From Saprospiraceae bacterium (lineage in GTDB: Bacteria > Bacteroidota > Bacteroidia > Chitinophagales > Saprospiraceae): a DNA stretch of 64,000 bases. The stretch is from the NCBI GenBank assembly GCA_016722295.1, contig JADKGL010000029.1:1-64000 (forward strand), written 5' to 3'. The position numbers were made by a program, and so were the translations under genes. This document shows positions 46,521-56,265 of the stretch, piece by piece; the stretch's first letter is position 1, and each line of letters opens with the position of its first letter. The notes beneath the pieces are model-generated. The model searched no databases and had not been told where the DNA came from. It was given only the letters and a program-made list of their open reading frames with translations.

Positions 46521-47654
46521 ATGGTTTCTTTACAAGAGTATATTGAATCACTAGATTTAGCTTTGAGTTTTTTAAATAATTCAATTGATAGTAATACAAA
46601 TGGAAGTCGAGCATATTATTCAAGAACAATACATCCCATTAATGGATGGTCTGGAGTATACACAGAGACAAGTGGATATATTTTAAATACTTTAATAGAT
46701 TGCAGTAATATTGTTAAAAGTAATTCCATTGACACGTTGCATGTTGCAAAAAATATGGCTGATTGGCTTGTCTCTATACAACATGTAGATGGTGCTTTTC
46801 ATCCTGGAATTTACCATCATTCTAATATTTCAAAGAAAAGTGTTTTTAATACCGCACAAGTTTTGCTAGGTTTGAATGATGCATTTATACAATTTGGAGA
46901 TAGCAAATATAAGTCTGCATCTGAATTGTCTGCTAATTGGCTGATACAACAGTATAAAAGTAACAGATGGATTAACGATGAAAATTATTTGCCAAGCTAT
47001 TATTCGCGCGTGAGTATGGCATTAGCTGTTTCAAATAAAATGGATAGTAGTCCAGCTAAAATAGATGTTGTTCATGATTCTTTGTCAGAGATTGCAAAAG
47101 CAATTGAGTCGAATGGTTTTATTAATCGAGCAAATTTTTCAAAGAGACAGGTGACCTTTTTGCATTCATTTGTTTATGTAGTTGAGGGTTATCTATATAG
47201 TTACTTGATTACTGGTTTCCCTAAATACCTAGAATTGGCTAAGAGAAGTGTGGATTTTCTATTGGGTATATATGGTAAAAAGAAAGCATTACCTGCTAGT
47301 TTTACAAGTAGTTCTAGTATGACTTTTTGGTATCGATGTATAACTGGTGAAATTCAGTTTGCAATAATACTGCAAGAGTTGTTTACTATAACAGGCGAAA
47401 GCATTTATCGCAGTGTTGCTTCAGATATAATTGATGAAATTTATAGAATTCAAATTAAGAAAGATACTGTTTTTTATAAAGCAGGGGGGATTTTAGGATC
47501 ATATCCGAGCTACGGCGATTACAATCCATTTCGACAATTGAATTGGGCAACGAAGTTTTATATCGATGCTGTATTAAAAATAAAAATTATTCCAAATTCT
47601 TCAACTGAATACAAAAATAGAATTGTTCTCCAAAGGCCATATTGTGCAATGTAA
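46521..47654 (+). CDS. VpsJ-like polysaccharide-biosynthesis alpha/alpha-toroid protein
   Basis: A 377-residue protein without a signal peptide or membrane helix. It shows a GWSGVYTETSGYILNTLIDC start, then MADWLVSIQHVDGAFHPGIY, KSVFNTAQVLLGLNDAFIQF and LPSYYSRVSMALAVSNK. This pattern (an aromatic-x-ETxGY-type loop, DGAF, FNTAQVL) fits the VpsJ-like alpha/alpha-barrel proteins of exopolysaccharide loci. The fold is that of lyases and hydrolases, but no catalytic role is established. It begins the block that continues with the oxidoreductase fusion and heparinase-like gene. Confidence 0.65.
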   Translation: MVSLQEYIESLDLALSFLNNSIDSNTNGSRAYYSRTIHPINGWSGVYTETSGYILNTLIDCSNIVKSNSIDTLHVAKNMADWLVSIQHVDGAFHPGIYHHSNISKKSVFNTAQVLLGLNDAFIQFGDSKYKSASELSANWLIQQYKSNRWINDENYLPSYYSRVSMALAVSNKMDSSPAKIDVVHDSLSEIAKAIESNGFINRANFSKRQVTFLHSFVYVVEGYLYSYLITGFPKYLELAKRSVDFLLGIYGKKKALPASFTSSSSMTFWYRCITGEIQFAIILQELFTITGESIYRSVASDIIDEIYRIQIKKDTVFYKAGGILGSYPSYGDYNPFRQLNWATKFYIDAVLKIKIIPNSSTEYKNRIVLQRPYCAM

Positions 47655-47708
47655 TTAGTTTAAGTTTTTGTCACTACTTTCATAAAGAGTTAATTTAGTA
47701 AATAATAA

Positions 47709-49820
47709 ATGAAACAAATCGTTCAAAATTTAAAAAATGGACAAACCATTTTGGAAGAATTACCAGCTCCAATTATAGGGAATGGACAAGTGTTGATTAA
47801 ATCGACTAGATCGTTAGTTTCTTTAGGTACTGAAAAAATGTTAGTTGAATTTGGTAAGGCTAATTTAATTCAAAAAGCACGCCAACAACCTGAAAGAGTA
47901 AAGCAGGTTTTAGATAAAATAAAGACAGATGGTTTGATACCAACATTAGAAACAGTTTTTGCAAAATTGGATCAACCATTGCCTCTTGGTTATTGTAATG
48001 TAGGTAGAGTAGTTGGTGTCGGAAAAAATGTTTCAAACTTTAAGATAGGGGATAGGGTTGCTAGTAATGGTTCACATGCAGAGTTTGTTTGTATTCCAGA
48101 AAATTTATGTGCAGTAATTCCTGACCAAGTTAGTGATGACGAAGCTTGCTTCACAGTGATATCCTCTATAGGTTTGCAAGGAATAAGACTGTTGAATCCT
48201 AGTTTTGGTGAAGTACATGTTGTATATGGTTTAGGTTTGATTGGATTAATTACTGTACAGTTACTAAAAGCTAATGGATGCAGAGTGATAGGAATTGATG
48301 TTGATGAGGAAAAGATAAAACTTGCAGAATCTTTTGGAGTAGTTTGCTGTAATAGTAAGAATGAAGATGTCGTTCAATTTGTGTTAAACGAAACTAAGAA
48401 TATAGGAGCTGATGGGGTACTTATTACAGCTTCAACACAAAATGATAATATAGTATCTAATGCTGCAAAAATGTCGCGGAAACGCGGTAGAATTATACTA
48501 ATTGGAGTGGTTAGTCTAAATTTGAATCGTAGTGAATTCTATGAAAAAGAGTTGAGCTTTCAAGTCTCATGTTCATACGGTCCTGGAAGATATGATGAGC
48601 AGTATGAACAAAAGGGAATTGATTATCCTCTTCCATTTGTAAGGTGGACTGAGAAAAGAAATTTTGAAAGTATTCTAAGTGCTATACTAGCCGGACAGTT
48701 GCGCGTAAAGGAATTAATAAGCGAAGTAGTCGATTTAGATGATTATGAAAATATTTACAGTAGTTTAGGTAAAAAGTCTTCAATAGCGTCTATTATCAAG
48801 TATAATGAATCTTCAAACTATATCACTAAGTTAGAAAATAATAAAATTAAGTTTTCTGATACTCAAAATGAAATAGGAATTATTGGTGCTGGGAATTTTA
48901 CAAAAATGACCTTGTTACCAGCAATGAAGAACATTGGGATCAAATATATCGTAAGTAAAAATGGTTTGTCTGCAAAGGAACTTTCAAAGAAGTTCAATAT
49001 AGCTTATAGTTCTACAAATTTTAACGATGTGTTGACTGATCCTTCGGTTTCTTTAGCGATAATCACAACACGACATCATCTCCATGCTGACATGGTAGTT
49101 GAAGCATTGAAGGCTGATAAACATGTTTTTGTTGAGAAACCATTGGCATTGAATATAGATCAATTGAATTCTATAATTGAAACGAAGAAGGATCGGAACA
49201 AATTTGTTGCAGTTGGGTATAATAGAAGATTTTCGCCTCATATACAAAAAATAAAAAATTATCTTCCTTCTACTTCACCTAAAAACCTCGTTGCAATAAT
49301 GAATGCAGGATTTATAGCTTCGAATTCATGGGTACATGATGTTGCAGTTGGAGGAGGAAGAATAATAGGTGAAGCTTGTCATTATTTTGATCTACTTGCT
49401 TTTCTTTCTGGTAGTCCAATAAAATCTGTTTGTATGAATGGAATGGGGACTAACCCAACTATTGCAACCGACAATGCTACAATCATGCTTAAATTTGAGA
49501 ATGGGGATAATGGAGTTATTCATTATTTTAGTAATGGAAACAAAGCTTTTCCTAAAGAGAGAATAGAAATTTATTTTGATGAGAAGATTATTCAAATGAA
49601 TAATTTCCAAGAAACTATTGCTTTTGGAATTCCTAAATTTTCAAAACTTTCTACACGAATGGACAAAGGTCATCAAGAGCAATTTAGAATTTTGTCTTCG
49701 TGTATTAAAAATAAAGTGGACTACCCAATTAGTTTTTCAGAAATTTTGAATAGTACAAAAGCTTCCTTTGCTGCAATTAAAAGTATGCAAGAAAATGCTT
49801 GGGTTAATATTGAAGAATAG
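47709..49820 (+). CDS. two-domain oxidoreductase: MDR-type dehydrogenase fused to Gfo/Idh/MocA
   Basis: A 703-residue fusion. Residues 1-355 are a medium-chain (zinc alcohol) dehydrogenase fold with a Rossmann segment HVVYGLGLIGLITVQLLKA. The catalytic-zinc Cys of classic ADHs is replaced in LVSLGTE, so this half is probably zinc-free. Residues about 390-700 form a Gfo/Idh/MocA oxidoreductase: IGIIGAGNFTKMTLLPAM, HVFVEKPLALNIDQLNSII, VAVGYNRRFSPHIQKIKNY and VGGGRIIGEACHYFDLLAFL. Such fused proteins occur in polysaccharide loci next to heparinase-like genes. The joint reaction is not known. Confidence 0.85.
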   Translation: MKQIVQNLKNGQTILEELPAPIIGNGQVLIKSTRSLVSLGTEKMLVEFGKANLIQKARQQPERVKQVLDKIKTDGLIPTLETVFAKLDQPLPLGYCNVGRVVGVGKNVSNFKIGDRVASNGSHAEFVCIPENLCAVIPDQVSDDEACFTVISSIGLQGIRLLNPSFGEVHVVYGLGLIGLITVQLLKANGCRVIGIDVDEEKIKLAESFGVVCCNSKNEDVVQFVLNETKNIGADGVLITASTQNDNIVSNAAKMSRKRGRIILIGVVSLNLNRSEFYEKELSFQVSCSYGPGRYDEQYEQKGIDYPLPFVRWTEKRNFESILSAILAGQLRVKELISEVVDLDDYENIYSSLGKKSSIASIIKYNESSNYITKLENNKIKFSDTQNEIGIIGAGNFTKMTLLPAMKNIGIKYIVSKNGLSAKELSKKFNIAYSSTNFNDVLTDPSVSLAIITTRHHLHADMVVEALKADKHVFVEKPLALNIDQLNSIIETKKDRNKFVAVGYNRRFSPHIQKIKNYLPSTSPKNLVAIMNAGFIASNSWVHDVAVGGGRIIGEACHYFDLLAFLSGSPIKSVCMNGMGTNPTIATDNATIMLKFENGDNGVIHYFSNGNKAFPKERIEIYFDEKIIQMNNFQETIAFGIPKFSKLSTRMDKGHQEQFRILSSCIKNKVDYPISFSEILNSTKASFAAIKSMQENAWVNIEE

Positions 49821-49859
49821 TTTGCATTATTGTAATCTTTTCATAGCGGTTTATTCTTC

Positions 49860-51434
49860 GTGAAAAAAATTATACTCTATTATCATACATTAAAGTATCT
49901 CAAGGGAAGGCAAGTTTTCTACAGGATTTTTTATTTTCTTAGAAGAATTATTGGCATAAAGGGGAGGAACATTATTTTAAATAAAACTATAACAACTGAA
50001 GCTATAGATTTTCCAGTTTTGTTGCAGGAAGAAACGAGTTATAAAATTGAATCGAATAAATTCACATTTATTAATCTGAGTCACACTTTTTCTGAAAGGA
50101 TAGATTGGAATTTTTTTGAGCATGGAAAATTGTGGAATTATAATTTAAATTATTTTAATTACTTGAATCAAAAGGATGAAATATCTTTAGAGGAGGGTCT
50201 AGTAGTAATAAATAGTTTTATTTCTAGTTTTGATAGTTTGAGTTCAGGTGCAGATCCTTATCCTACTTCACTTCGCATTATCAACTGGATAAAATTTTTA
50301 GCCAGGCATAAAATAAAAGATAAGAAAATTGATGATTCATTATATCATCAAACAACGTATTTGAGACATAATTTAGAATTTCATTTACTTGGTAATCATT
50401 TATTGGAGAATGCATTTGCTTTAGTTTTCGCATCTTGTTATTTTCAAGATAACTCCTTGTTTGTATATTCGAAAAAACTATTAGTTGATGAATTAAATGA
50501 ACAAATACTTTCTGATGGTGCACACTTCGAGTTAAGTCCAATGTATCACCAGATAATGTTGTTTCGAATATTAGATACTTATAATTTGCTTGTTAGAAAT
50601 GATACCTTTACTAAAGGATTAGAGCAAAAACTAAAAAGTGAAGCGGAATTAATGCTTGGATGGTTGCAGCAGATTTCTTTTAGCAACGGTGATATTCCAT
50701 TAGTTAATGATAGTGCTTTTGGTATTAGTCCAACTACAAACGAATTGATAGAATATGGAAGGAAGTTAGGATTAAATCCTTCTATAGTTACTTTGAAGGA
50801 ATCTGGTTATCGCAAATTTGTAGGAAGAAATTATGAAGTTATTGCTGATGTCGGTCGTATAGGACCTGACTATATTCCAGGGCATGCTCATTGCGACGCT
50901 CTGAATTTTGTATTGTATGTTGATGGCTGTCCTTTAATAGTGGATACAGGTACTTCTACTTATGACACTGGAGAGATAAGAAATTTAGAAAGGAGCACAT
51001 TTTCTCATAATACGGTAAGTTTTGGTTACTATGAACAATCAGAAATGTGGGGATCATTTCGGGCAGGAAGAAGAGTTATTCCATCTATTGAGTATGATAC
51101 AAAGGATTATTTGTCGGCCTCTATAAAATATATAACCACCACAGCATTTCACAAAAGGGAGTTTTTTAAAGAAGATAATGTGTTTAGAATAATAGATTCA
51201 GTTAAATACAATGAACTAGCATTGGCTCATTTTTTTTTTCATCCTAGTGTGAGTATTTCAGTGGTTGGTAATGATGTAATTTCACCTGATTGTAAATTGC
51301 ATTTCTCAGGGTGCACCAGAATAATTATTGAAGATTATTTTTATGCACCAGAGTTTAATAAAAGAATTGGCGCTAAAAAAATTTTAGTTTATTTCGTTTC
51401 ACAATTGGAAGCAACATTTACACCTACTATTTGA
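49860..51434 (+). CDS. heparinase II/III-like (alginate-lyase-like) protein
   Basis: A 524-residue protein beginning at GTG. The N-terminal half (HTFSERIDWNFFEHGKLWNY, LGNHLLENAFALVFASCYF) is an alpha/alpha-toroid. The C-terminal beta-sandwich is headed by YIPGHAHCDALNFVLYVDGC, which carries a His-x-His motif as in heparinase II. It is followed by LIVDTGTSTYDTGEIRN and HNTVSFGYYEQSEMWG. No signal peptide is visible, so it probably acts in the cytoplasm or is exported unconventionally. In these loci its role is not settled. Confidence 0.85.
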   Translation: MKKIILYYHTLKYLKGRQVFYRIFYFLRRIIGIKGRNIILNKTITTEAIDFPVLLQEETSYKIESNKFTFINLSHTFSERIDWNFFEHGKLWNYNLNYFNYLNQKDEISLEEGLVVINSFISSFDSLSSGADPYPTSLRIINWIKFLARHKIKDKKIDDSLYHQTTYLRHNLEFHLLGNHLLENAFALVFASCYFQDNSLFVYSKKLLVDELNEQILSDGAHFELSPMYHQIMLFRILDTYNLLVRNDTFTKGLEQKLKSEAELMLGWLQQISFSNGDIPLVNDSAFGISPTTNELIEYGRKLGLNPSIVTLKESGYRKFVGRNYEVIADVGRIGPDYIPGHAHCDALNFVLYVDGCPLIVDTGTSTYDTGEIRNLERSTFSHNTVSFGYYEQSEMWGSFRAGRRVIPSIEYDTKDYLSASIKYITTTAFHKREFFKEDNVFRIIDSVKYNELALAHFFFHPSVSISVVGNDVISPDCKLHFSGCTRIIIEDYFYAPEFNKRIGAKKILVYFVSQLEATFTPTI

Positions 51435-51500
51435 TTATTTAATTTTTTTTTTTTCAATAATAATTCAAATTTTTAGTATTTATAGAATTTTGATTTAGAG

Positions 51501-52694
51501 ATGAAAATCAATATTGTTAGTATATATTTTCCACCAGAAAACGGAGCCGCTGCAAATCGAGTTTTTAAAATGGCTAGTTTTTTGAGAGCAAATGGAAATG
51601 AGGTACAAGTGATAACAGCAATGCCAAATTATCCATTTGGAAAGATATATAAGGGATATAAAGGGTTATGGTGTAATGAAATTATTGATGGGATTTCTGT
51701 TCGAAGATATTGGATATATGCTTCTAACTCAAAAAACCCTTTATTGAGAATTTTCAGTATGATTTCATTTTCAATTTCACTTGTTTTTGCAATTCCAATA
51801 TTACTTAGAAGAAGTGCAGATATTAATATTGTCTGCAGTCCTCCATTAATGTCGGGATTTGTTGCAAGTTTTTTATGCAAATTTAGCAGAGGCAAATTAG
51901 TATTGAACATTTCTGATTTATGGCCTTTATCTGCATTTGAACTAGGGGTGATTAAAAAAGGTACTTTTTATTCATTTTTAGAATCGTTAGAAAGTAGAAT
52001 GTATAAGAAGGCTGACTTAATAATGACACAATCTGAAGAATCTGTTGATTATATAAAATCAAAGTGTAACTCTTCTTTCTTTTTATATCGAAATGTTGCT
52101 AATGGTAATAAATATATTTCTGAAGTTTATCCTGATTCAAGGACTAATGGTTTTAGAATTATATATGCAGGATTGCTTGGTGTAGCTCAAGGAATTCTTA
52201 ATATCCTAAAAAGTTTAGATTGGAATTCATTAGATGTTGTCTTAGATTTATATGGAGATGGTAATGAAAGTAATGAAATTAAAAAATTCATTGCGGAAAA
52301 TGGAATCTCGAATATCAAATTTCATGGTATGATTTCAACAGAACAATTGAATCAAGTTTTGCCAAGTTATCATGCTTCTTTGATTCCATTAGTGAATCCC
52401 ATTTATGGAGCATTTCCTTCAAAGATTTTTACAGCAATGGCTAGTGGACTGCCTATATTGTATTGTGGAGAAGGAGAAGCAGCTGATTTTGTAAAAAAAT
52501 ATAATATAGGTTTAGTTAATGCTTCAGATGATTTTAATGGTTTAAAAGATAATATTTTTATGTTAAAATCTATGCCAGAAGAGGAGTATTTGCGTGTTAG
52601 ACAGAATGGGATTGATCTAAGCAATTCTACATTTAATTTCAAAAATATTAATGAAAATTTGGTAAAAGAGTTAAGCAAATTAGTAAATGAATAA
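51501..52694 (+). CDS. WbuB/WcaI-like GT4 glycosyltransferase
   Basis: A 397-residue GT-B retaining transferase. The start INIVSIYFPPENGAAANRVF and the segment NEVQVITAMPNYPFGKIYKG are characteristic of the WbuB/WcaI group. The C-half holds RIIYAGLLGVAQGILNILK, VVLDLYGDGNESNEIKKFI, LVNPIYGAFPSKIFTAMASG and LPILYCGEGEAADFV. Family members transfer sugars such as L-FucNAc or L-Fuc in O-antigen synthesis. The gmd/fcl pair nearby supplies GDP-fucose, but the donor here is not proven. The stop overlaps the next gene by 8 bp. Confidence 0.88.
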   Translation: MKINIVSIYFPPENGAAANRVFKMASFLRANGNEVQVITAMPNYPFGKIYKGYKGLWCNEIIDGISVRRYWIYASNSKNPLLRIFSMISFSISLVFAIPILLRRSADINIVCSPPLMSGFVASFLCKFSRGKLVLNISDLWPLSAFELGVIKKGTFYSFLESLESRMYKKADLIMTQSEESVDYIKSKCNSSFFLYRNVANGNKYISEVYPDSRTNGFRIIYAGLLGVAQGILNILKSLDWNSLDVVLDLYGDGNESNEIKKFIAENGISNIKFHGMISTEQLNQVLPSYHASLIPLVNPIYGAFPSKIFTAMASGLPILYCGEGEAADFVKKYNIGLVNASDDFNGLKDNIFMLKSMPEEEYLRVRQNGIDLSNSTFNFKNINENLVKELSKLVNE

Positions 52695-53676
52695 AGTATT
52701 TATCACTGGAGGTTCTGGTTTTATTGGATCGCATTTTCATGATGTAATTCCTCATTCTAATATTATAAATTTTGATCTAAAAAAACCTTTGTCAAATCTG
52801 AATTCTAGTTTTATTCAAGGTGACATTAGAGATATTAATCAAATACGTACAGCATTAAAAGCTCACACTTGTGACACAATTTTAGCTCTTGCTGCAGAAC
52901 ATAAAGATTTTGGGTTAACAAAAGATGATTATTTTAAAACCAACGCACTTGGAACTAAAAATTTATGTGATGTTGCTACAGAGTTTAATATTGATACAAT
53001 AATTTTTTACTCATCAGTAGCAGTATATGGCAATAATGTGATTCCATCGAATGAGAATATGGATCCGAATCCTAGTAATTATTATGGCGAATCTAAATTT
53101 GAAGGAGAGAAACATATAATGAAGTGGGTTAATGAAGCACCGAATAGAAAAGCAATTATTGTCCGACCTGCTGTAGTTTATGGAGAGCGTAATATTGCAA
53201 ATATGTTTCGCTTAATTCAGCAGATTAAATCTAATCGGTATTTTAATATTGGAAATGGTAAAAATGTGAAATCAATAGCCTATGTTAAAAATCTTGTGGA
53301 AGCCACTTTGTTTCTGAATGAACATTCTGTTATTGGTTGTAGTGTTTATAACTATGCAGACTCTCCCCAATTGTCTAGTAGAGAAATTTCAAATTTGATC
53401 GTGAAAAATTTGGGAAATAAACAACCACTAACTATACCATATTGGGTAGCATATTTACTAGGTTTGCCTTTTGATTTGCTGATAAAAATAACTAAAAAAG
53501 ATCTTCCTATTTCTACAAGTAGAATTAAAAAGTTTTGTACAGAGACTTACCATGAAGCTAATAAAATTTTTACTGCTGGATTTGTTCCAAGATATACCAA
53601 TGAAGAAGGTTTATTTAATATGGTGAAATGGTTAGAAAATGAATATGATTCAAATCAATTCTACCACAATGTGTAA
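52687..53676 (+). CDS. NAD-dependent epimerase/dehydratase (extended SDR)
   Basis: A 329-residue SDR. KVFITGGSGFIGSHFHDVIP binds NAD, TILALAAEHKDFGLTKDDYF and YYGESKFEGEKHIMKW (Tyr and Lys of the active site) follow, and VRPAVVYGERNIANMFRLI and KNVKSIAYVKNLVEATLFL complete the fold. It resembles UDP-sugar 4-epimerases and 4-ketoreductases of O-antigen loci. The ATG overlaps the preceding gene by 8 bp, so expression is coupled. It ends 9 bp from the convergent fcl. Confidence 0.85.
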   Translation: MNKVFITGGSGFIGSHFHDVIPHSNIINFDLKKPLSNLNSSFIQGDIRDINQIRTALKAHTCDTILALAAEHKDFGLTKDDYFKTNALGTKNLCDVATEFNIDTIIFYSSVAVYGNNVIPSNENMDPNPSNYYGESKFEGEKHIMKWVNEAPNRKAIIVRPAVVYGERNIANMFRLIQQIKSNRYFNIGNGKNVKSIAYVKNLVEATLFLNEHSVIGCSVYNYADSPQLSSREISNLIVKNLGNKQPLTIPYWVAYLLGLPFDLLIKITKKDLPISTSRIKKFCTETYHEANKIFTAGFVPRYTNEEGLFNMVKWLENEYDSNQFYHNV

Positions 53677-53685
53677 ATAACATTA

Positions 53686-54615
53686 TTATTTCACCAACTC
53701 CTGATACTCACCCCAAGTCCTTTCCAACCCATCATTAAGCCCAATTCGTGGCTGCCATCCCAATGATTTAATTTTTGAACTATCCATGAGTTTTCGTGGT
53801 GTTCCATCTGGTTTTGTAGTGTCGAAGTGAATTTGACCTTTGAATCCTGTTGTTGCTTTTATCATTTCAGCTAGTTGTTTGATGCTGACTTCTTCGCCAG
53901 TTCCTATGTTGATGAATTGTCTTTCATTATAGGAATTCATGAGAAATACTAGGGCTTCAGCTAAGTCATCTGAATGCATAAATTCGCGCATAGGAGTGCC
54001 AGTTCCCCATAATTCAACTTCTGATTTATTTTCTTGGATTGCTTTGTAAAATTTGTGGATCATACCAGGAATCACATGTGAATTCTGCGGATGGTAATTA
54101 TCTCCAGTCCCATAGAGATTCGTTGGCATTGCAGAAATAAAATTACAATCATATTGATCTCGATAAGCTTCAGTTAATTTGATTCCCGCAATTTTTGCAA
54201 TCGCATAGGGTTCATTGGTTTGTTCTAAATAATCAGAGAGTAACGATTCTTCCTTTAATGGTTGTGCTGCAAATTTTGGGTAGATGCATGAACTTCCAAG
54301 AAATAATAATTTTTTTACTTTTGATTGGTGCGCTGCATTTATAATGTTTGATTCCATCATGAGATTGTCATAGAGGAATTCAGCACGATAGCTATTGTTT
54401 GCTATAATGCCACCTACTTTTGCAGCAGCAAGAAAAACATATTCTGGCTGATACTCTTTAAAAAAATCATTCACTGATTTTTGATCTCTAAGATCAAGTT
54501 CATGCGAAGTCTTAAGAATAAAATTAGTATATCCTTTATTGCGGAGATTTCGCAGTATAGCAGATCCTACCATGCCGCGATGCCCAGCAATATATATTTT
54601 ACTTTGTAAATCCAT
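53686..54615 (-). CDS. fcl: GDP-L-fucose synthase
   Basis: Epimerises and reduces GDP-4-keto-6-deoxymannose to GDP-L-fucose with NADPH. The 309 residues begin SKIYIAGHRGMVGSAILRNL. VKKLLFLGSSCIYPKFAAQP (Ser and Cys), EPYAIAKIAGIKLTEAYRDQ (YxxxK) and MPTNLYGTGDNYHPQNSHVI are signature motifs of WcaG/Fcl. MREFMHSDDLAEALVFLM is also kept. Start and gmd stop overlap by one base (TAATG), so the two are translated together. This pair runs opposite to the rest of the locus. Confidence 0.95.
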   Translation of the reverse strand: MDLQSKIYIAGHRGMVGSAILRNLRNKGYTNFILKTSHELDLRDQKSVNDFFKEYQPEYVFLAAAKVGGIIANNSYRAEFLYDNLMMESNIINAAHQSKVKKLLFLGSSCIYPKFAAQPLKEESLLSDYLEQTNEPYAIAKIAGIKLTEAYRDQYDCNFISAMPTNLYGTGDNYHPQNSHVIPGMIHKFYKAIQENKSEVELWGTGTPMREFMHSDDLAEALVFLMNSYNERQFINIGTGEEVSIKQLAEMIKATTGFKGQIHFDTTKPDGTPRKLMDSSKIKSLGWQPRIGLNDGLERTWGEYQELVK

Positions 54616-55730
54616 TATTCAAATTGTCGATTTTGTGTAAATCCACTTTGATTCAGTAATATTTCCTTTTTAAATAACTTGATGTCAGCATCCATCATAT
54701 CTTGAATCAGATCATCTAGATTATGTTTAGGTGACCATCCTAATTTTGTTCTTGCTTTTGTCGCATCACCAATAAGTAGATCAACCTCAGTTGGTCTGAA
54801 ATATCGTTTGTCGATTTCTATGACAATATCACCTTTTTTAACTTTCCATTCATCATTTTCAACAGCTGTAACAATAGCTTTTTCATTCAATCCCATTCCT
54901 TCATACTCAATAGTAACACCAACATATTTAAAAGCTTTTCGAGCAAATTCTCTCACTTCAGTAGTTATACCAGTAGCAATAACAAAATCCTCTGCAACAT
55001 CTTGTTGTAGAATGAGATACATGGCTTCTACATAATCTTTGGCATGACCCCAATCACGTTTTGCATTGAGATTCCCTAAGTGAATTTTTTTCTTTAAGCC
55101 TAGAAGTACTTCTGAAATTCCTCTCGTTATTTTACGAGAAACAAATGTTTCTCCTCTTAAAGGACTTTCATGATTGAATAATATTCCATTACATGCAAAC
55201 ATATTGTATGCCTCACGATAATTCACTGTAATCCAATAAGCATACATTTTGGCCACTGCATATGGAGAGCGTGGATAAAATGGTGTTTTTTCGGATTGAG
55301 GGATTTCTTGAACTTTTCCATATAACTCAGATGTGGAAGCTTGATATATTCGTGTTTTTTGTTCAAGTTTCAAGATGCGAACTGCTTCAAGCAAACGCAG
55401 CGTTCCTATTCCATCTGTATTAGCTACATATTCAGGTTCGTCAAAGCTTACATGAACATGACTCATTGCCCCTAGATTGTAGATTTCATCTGGTTGAATT
55501 TGTTGTATCAAGCGTATGATATTCGTAGAATCTGTCAGATCACCATAATGTAAAGTAAAATTTTTTCCATCGATATGTGGATCGTGATAGAGATGATCTA
55601 CTCTTTGGGTATTAATTAGCGAAGTTCTGCGTTTGATCCCATGAACTTCGTATCCTTTGTTCAATAATAATTCTGAAATATATGCACCATCTTGACCAGT
55701 AACTCCAGTAATAAGCGCTTTTTTTGCCAT
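54615..55730 (-). CDS. gmd: GDP-mannose 4,6-dehydratase
   Basis: Converts GDP-D-mannose to GDP-4-keto-6-deoxymannose, the first step to GDP-L-fucose. The 371-residue SDR has ALITGVTGQDGAYISELLLN, GIKRRTSLINTQRVDHLYHD, SHVHVSFDEPEYVANTDGIG, YPRSPYAVAKMYAYWITVNY (YxxxK) and NGILFNHESPLRGETFVSRK. ETEYIDQIL-like C-terminal motifs are present as RYFRPTEVDLLIGDATKART. Length and motifs match Gmd. The start lies 82 bp from the divergent HsdR-N-like gene. Confidence 0.95.
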   Translation of the reverse strand: MAKKALITGVTGQDGAYISELLLNKGYEVHGIKRRTSLINTQRVDHLYHDPHIDGKNFTLHYGDLTDSTNIIRLIQQIQPDEIYNLGAMSHVHVSFDEPEYVANTDGIGTLRLLEAVRILKLEQKTRIYQASTSELYGKVQEIPQSEKTPFYPRSPYAVAKMYAYWITVNYREAYNMFACNGILFNHESPLRGETFVSRKITRGISEVLLGLKKKIHLGNLNAKRDWGHAKDYVEAMYLILQQDVAEDFVIATGITTEVREFARKAFKYVGVTIEYEGMGLNEKAIVTAVENDEWKVKKGDIVIEIDKRYFRPTEVDLLIGDATKARTKLGWSPKHNLDDLIQDMMDADIKLFKKEILLNQSGFTQNRQFE

Positions 55731-55812
55731 ATTTGTGTTTTGTTAAGCATCGCAAAGATACAATGATTACGTATATAAATTTTCTTAATTTAACAGATAA
55801 TTGGTTTAGTTA

Positions 55813-56265
55813 ATGGACACAAGATTAAGTGAGATTGACTTTATCCATTTCATCATTAATGAAATTCGGTCGGATAATACAATATTTGATCCTGTGAGAA
55901 AGAGATTTGTCAACGCTTTTCCTGAGGAATTAGTTAGACAGTCTATGATCCATGCAATGCAATTTTTTTATCAAATCCCTTTTTCTAGAATGGCAATCGA
56001 AAGGGAAATCATTGTATTTCAAAAACCAAGGAGATTTGATATTTTGGTATATGATAAACAGGGAGAACCCTATATTTTAATTGAATGTAAAGCACCTGAG
56101 ATAAAGCTGTCCCAAGCAATATTGGATCAGTTATCTATTTATAATTTTGCTCTAAAGGCACCCTATGCATGTATATTCAATGGTAGGATGAGTAAGGCTA
56201 TGCATTTTAATTTTAATGAGAAATCTTACACTTTGATTGATAAACTACCTAATTATCCTTTTTAG
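55813..56265 (+). CDS. HsdR N-terminal-domain-like protein (HSDR_N_2)
   Basis: A 150-residue stand-alone domain related to the nuclease region of type I restriction subunit R. RRFDILVYDKQGEPYILIEC followed by KAP contains the PD-(D/E)xK core (Asp, Glu, Lys). The first half, PVRKRFVNAFPEELVRQSMI, is the usual leading helix pair. Bacteroidota genomes commonly carry such solitary copies beside housekeeping genes. No methylase or specificity gene is near, so it is not a full restriction system. Role unknown. Confidence 0.85.
   Translation: MDTRLSEIDFIHFIINEIRSDNTIFDPVRKRFVNAFPEELVRQSMIHAMQFFYQIPFSRMAIEREIIVFQKPRRFDILVYDKQGEPYILIECKAPEIKLSQAILDQLSIYNFALKAPYACIFNGRMSKAMHFNFNEKSYTLIDKLPNYPF

Noticed and set aside
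55813..56265. Restriction-modification or other defence island
   Set aside because: Only an isolated HsdR-N-like domain is found; no methylase, specificity or other defence gene is close.
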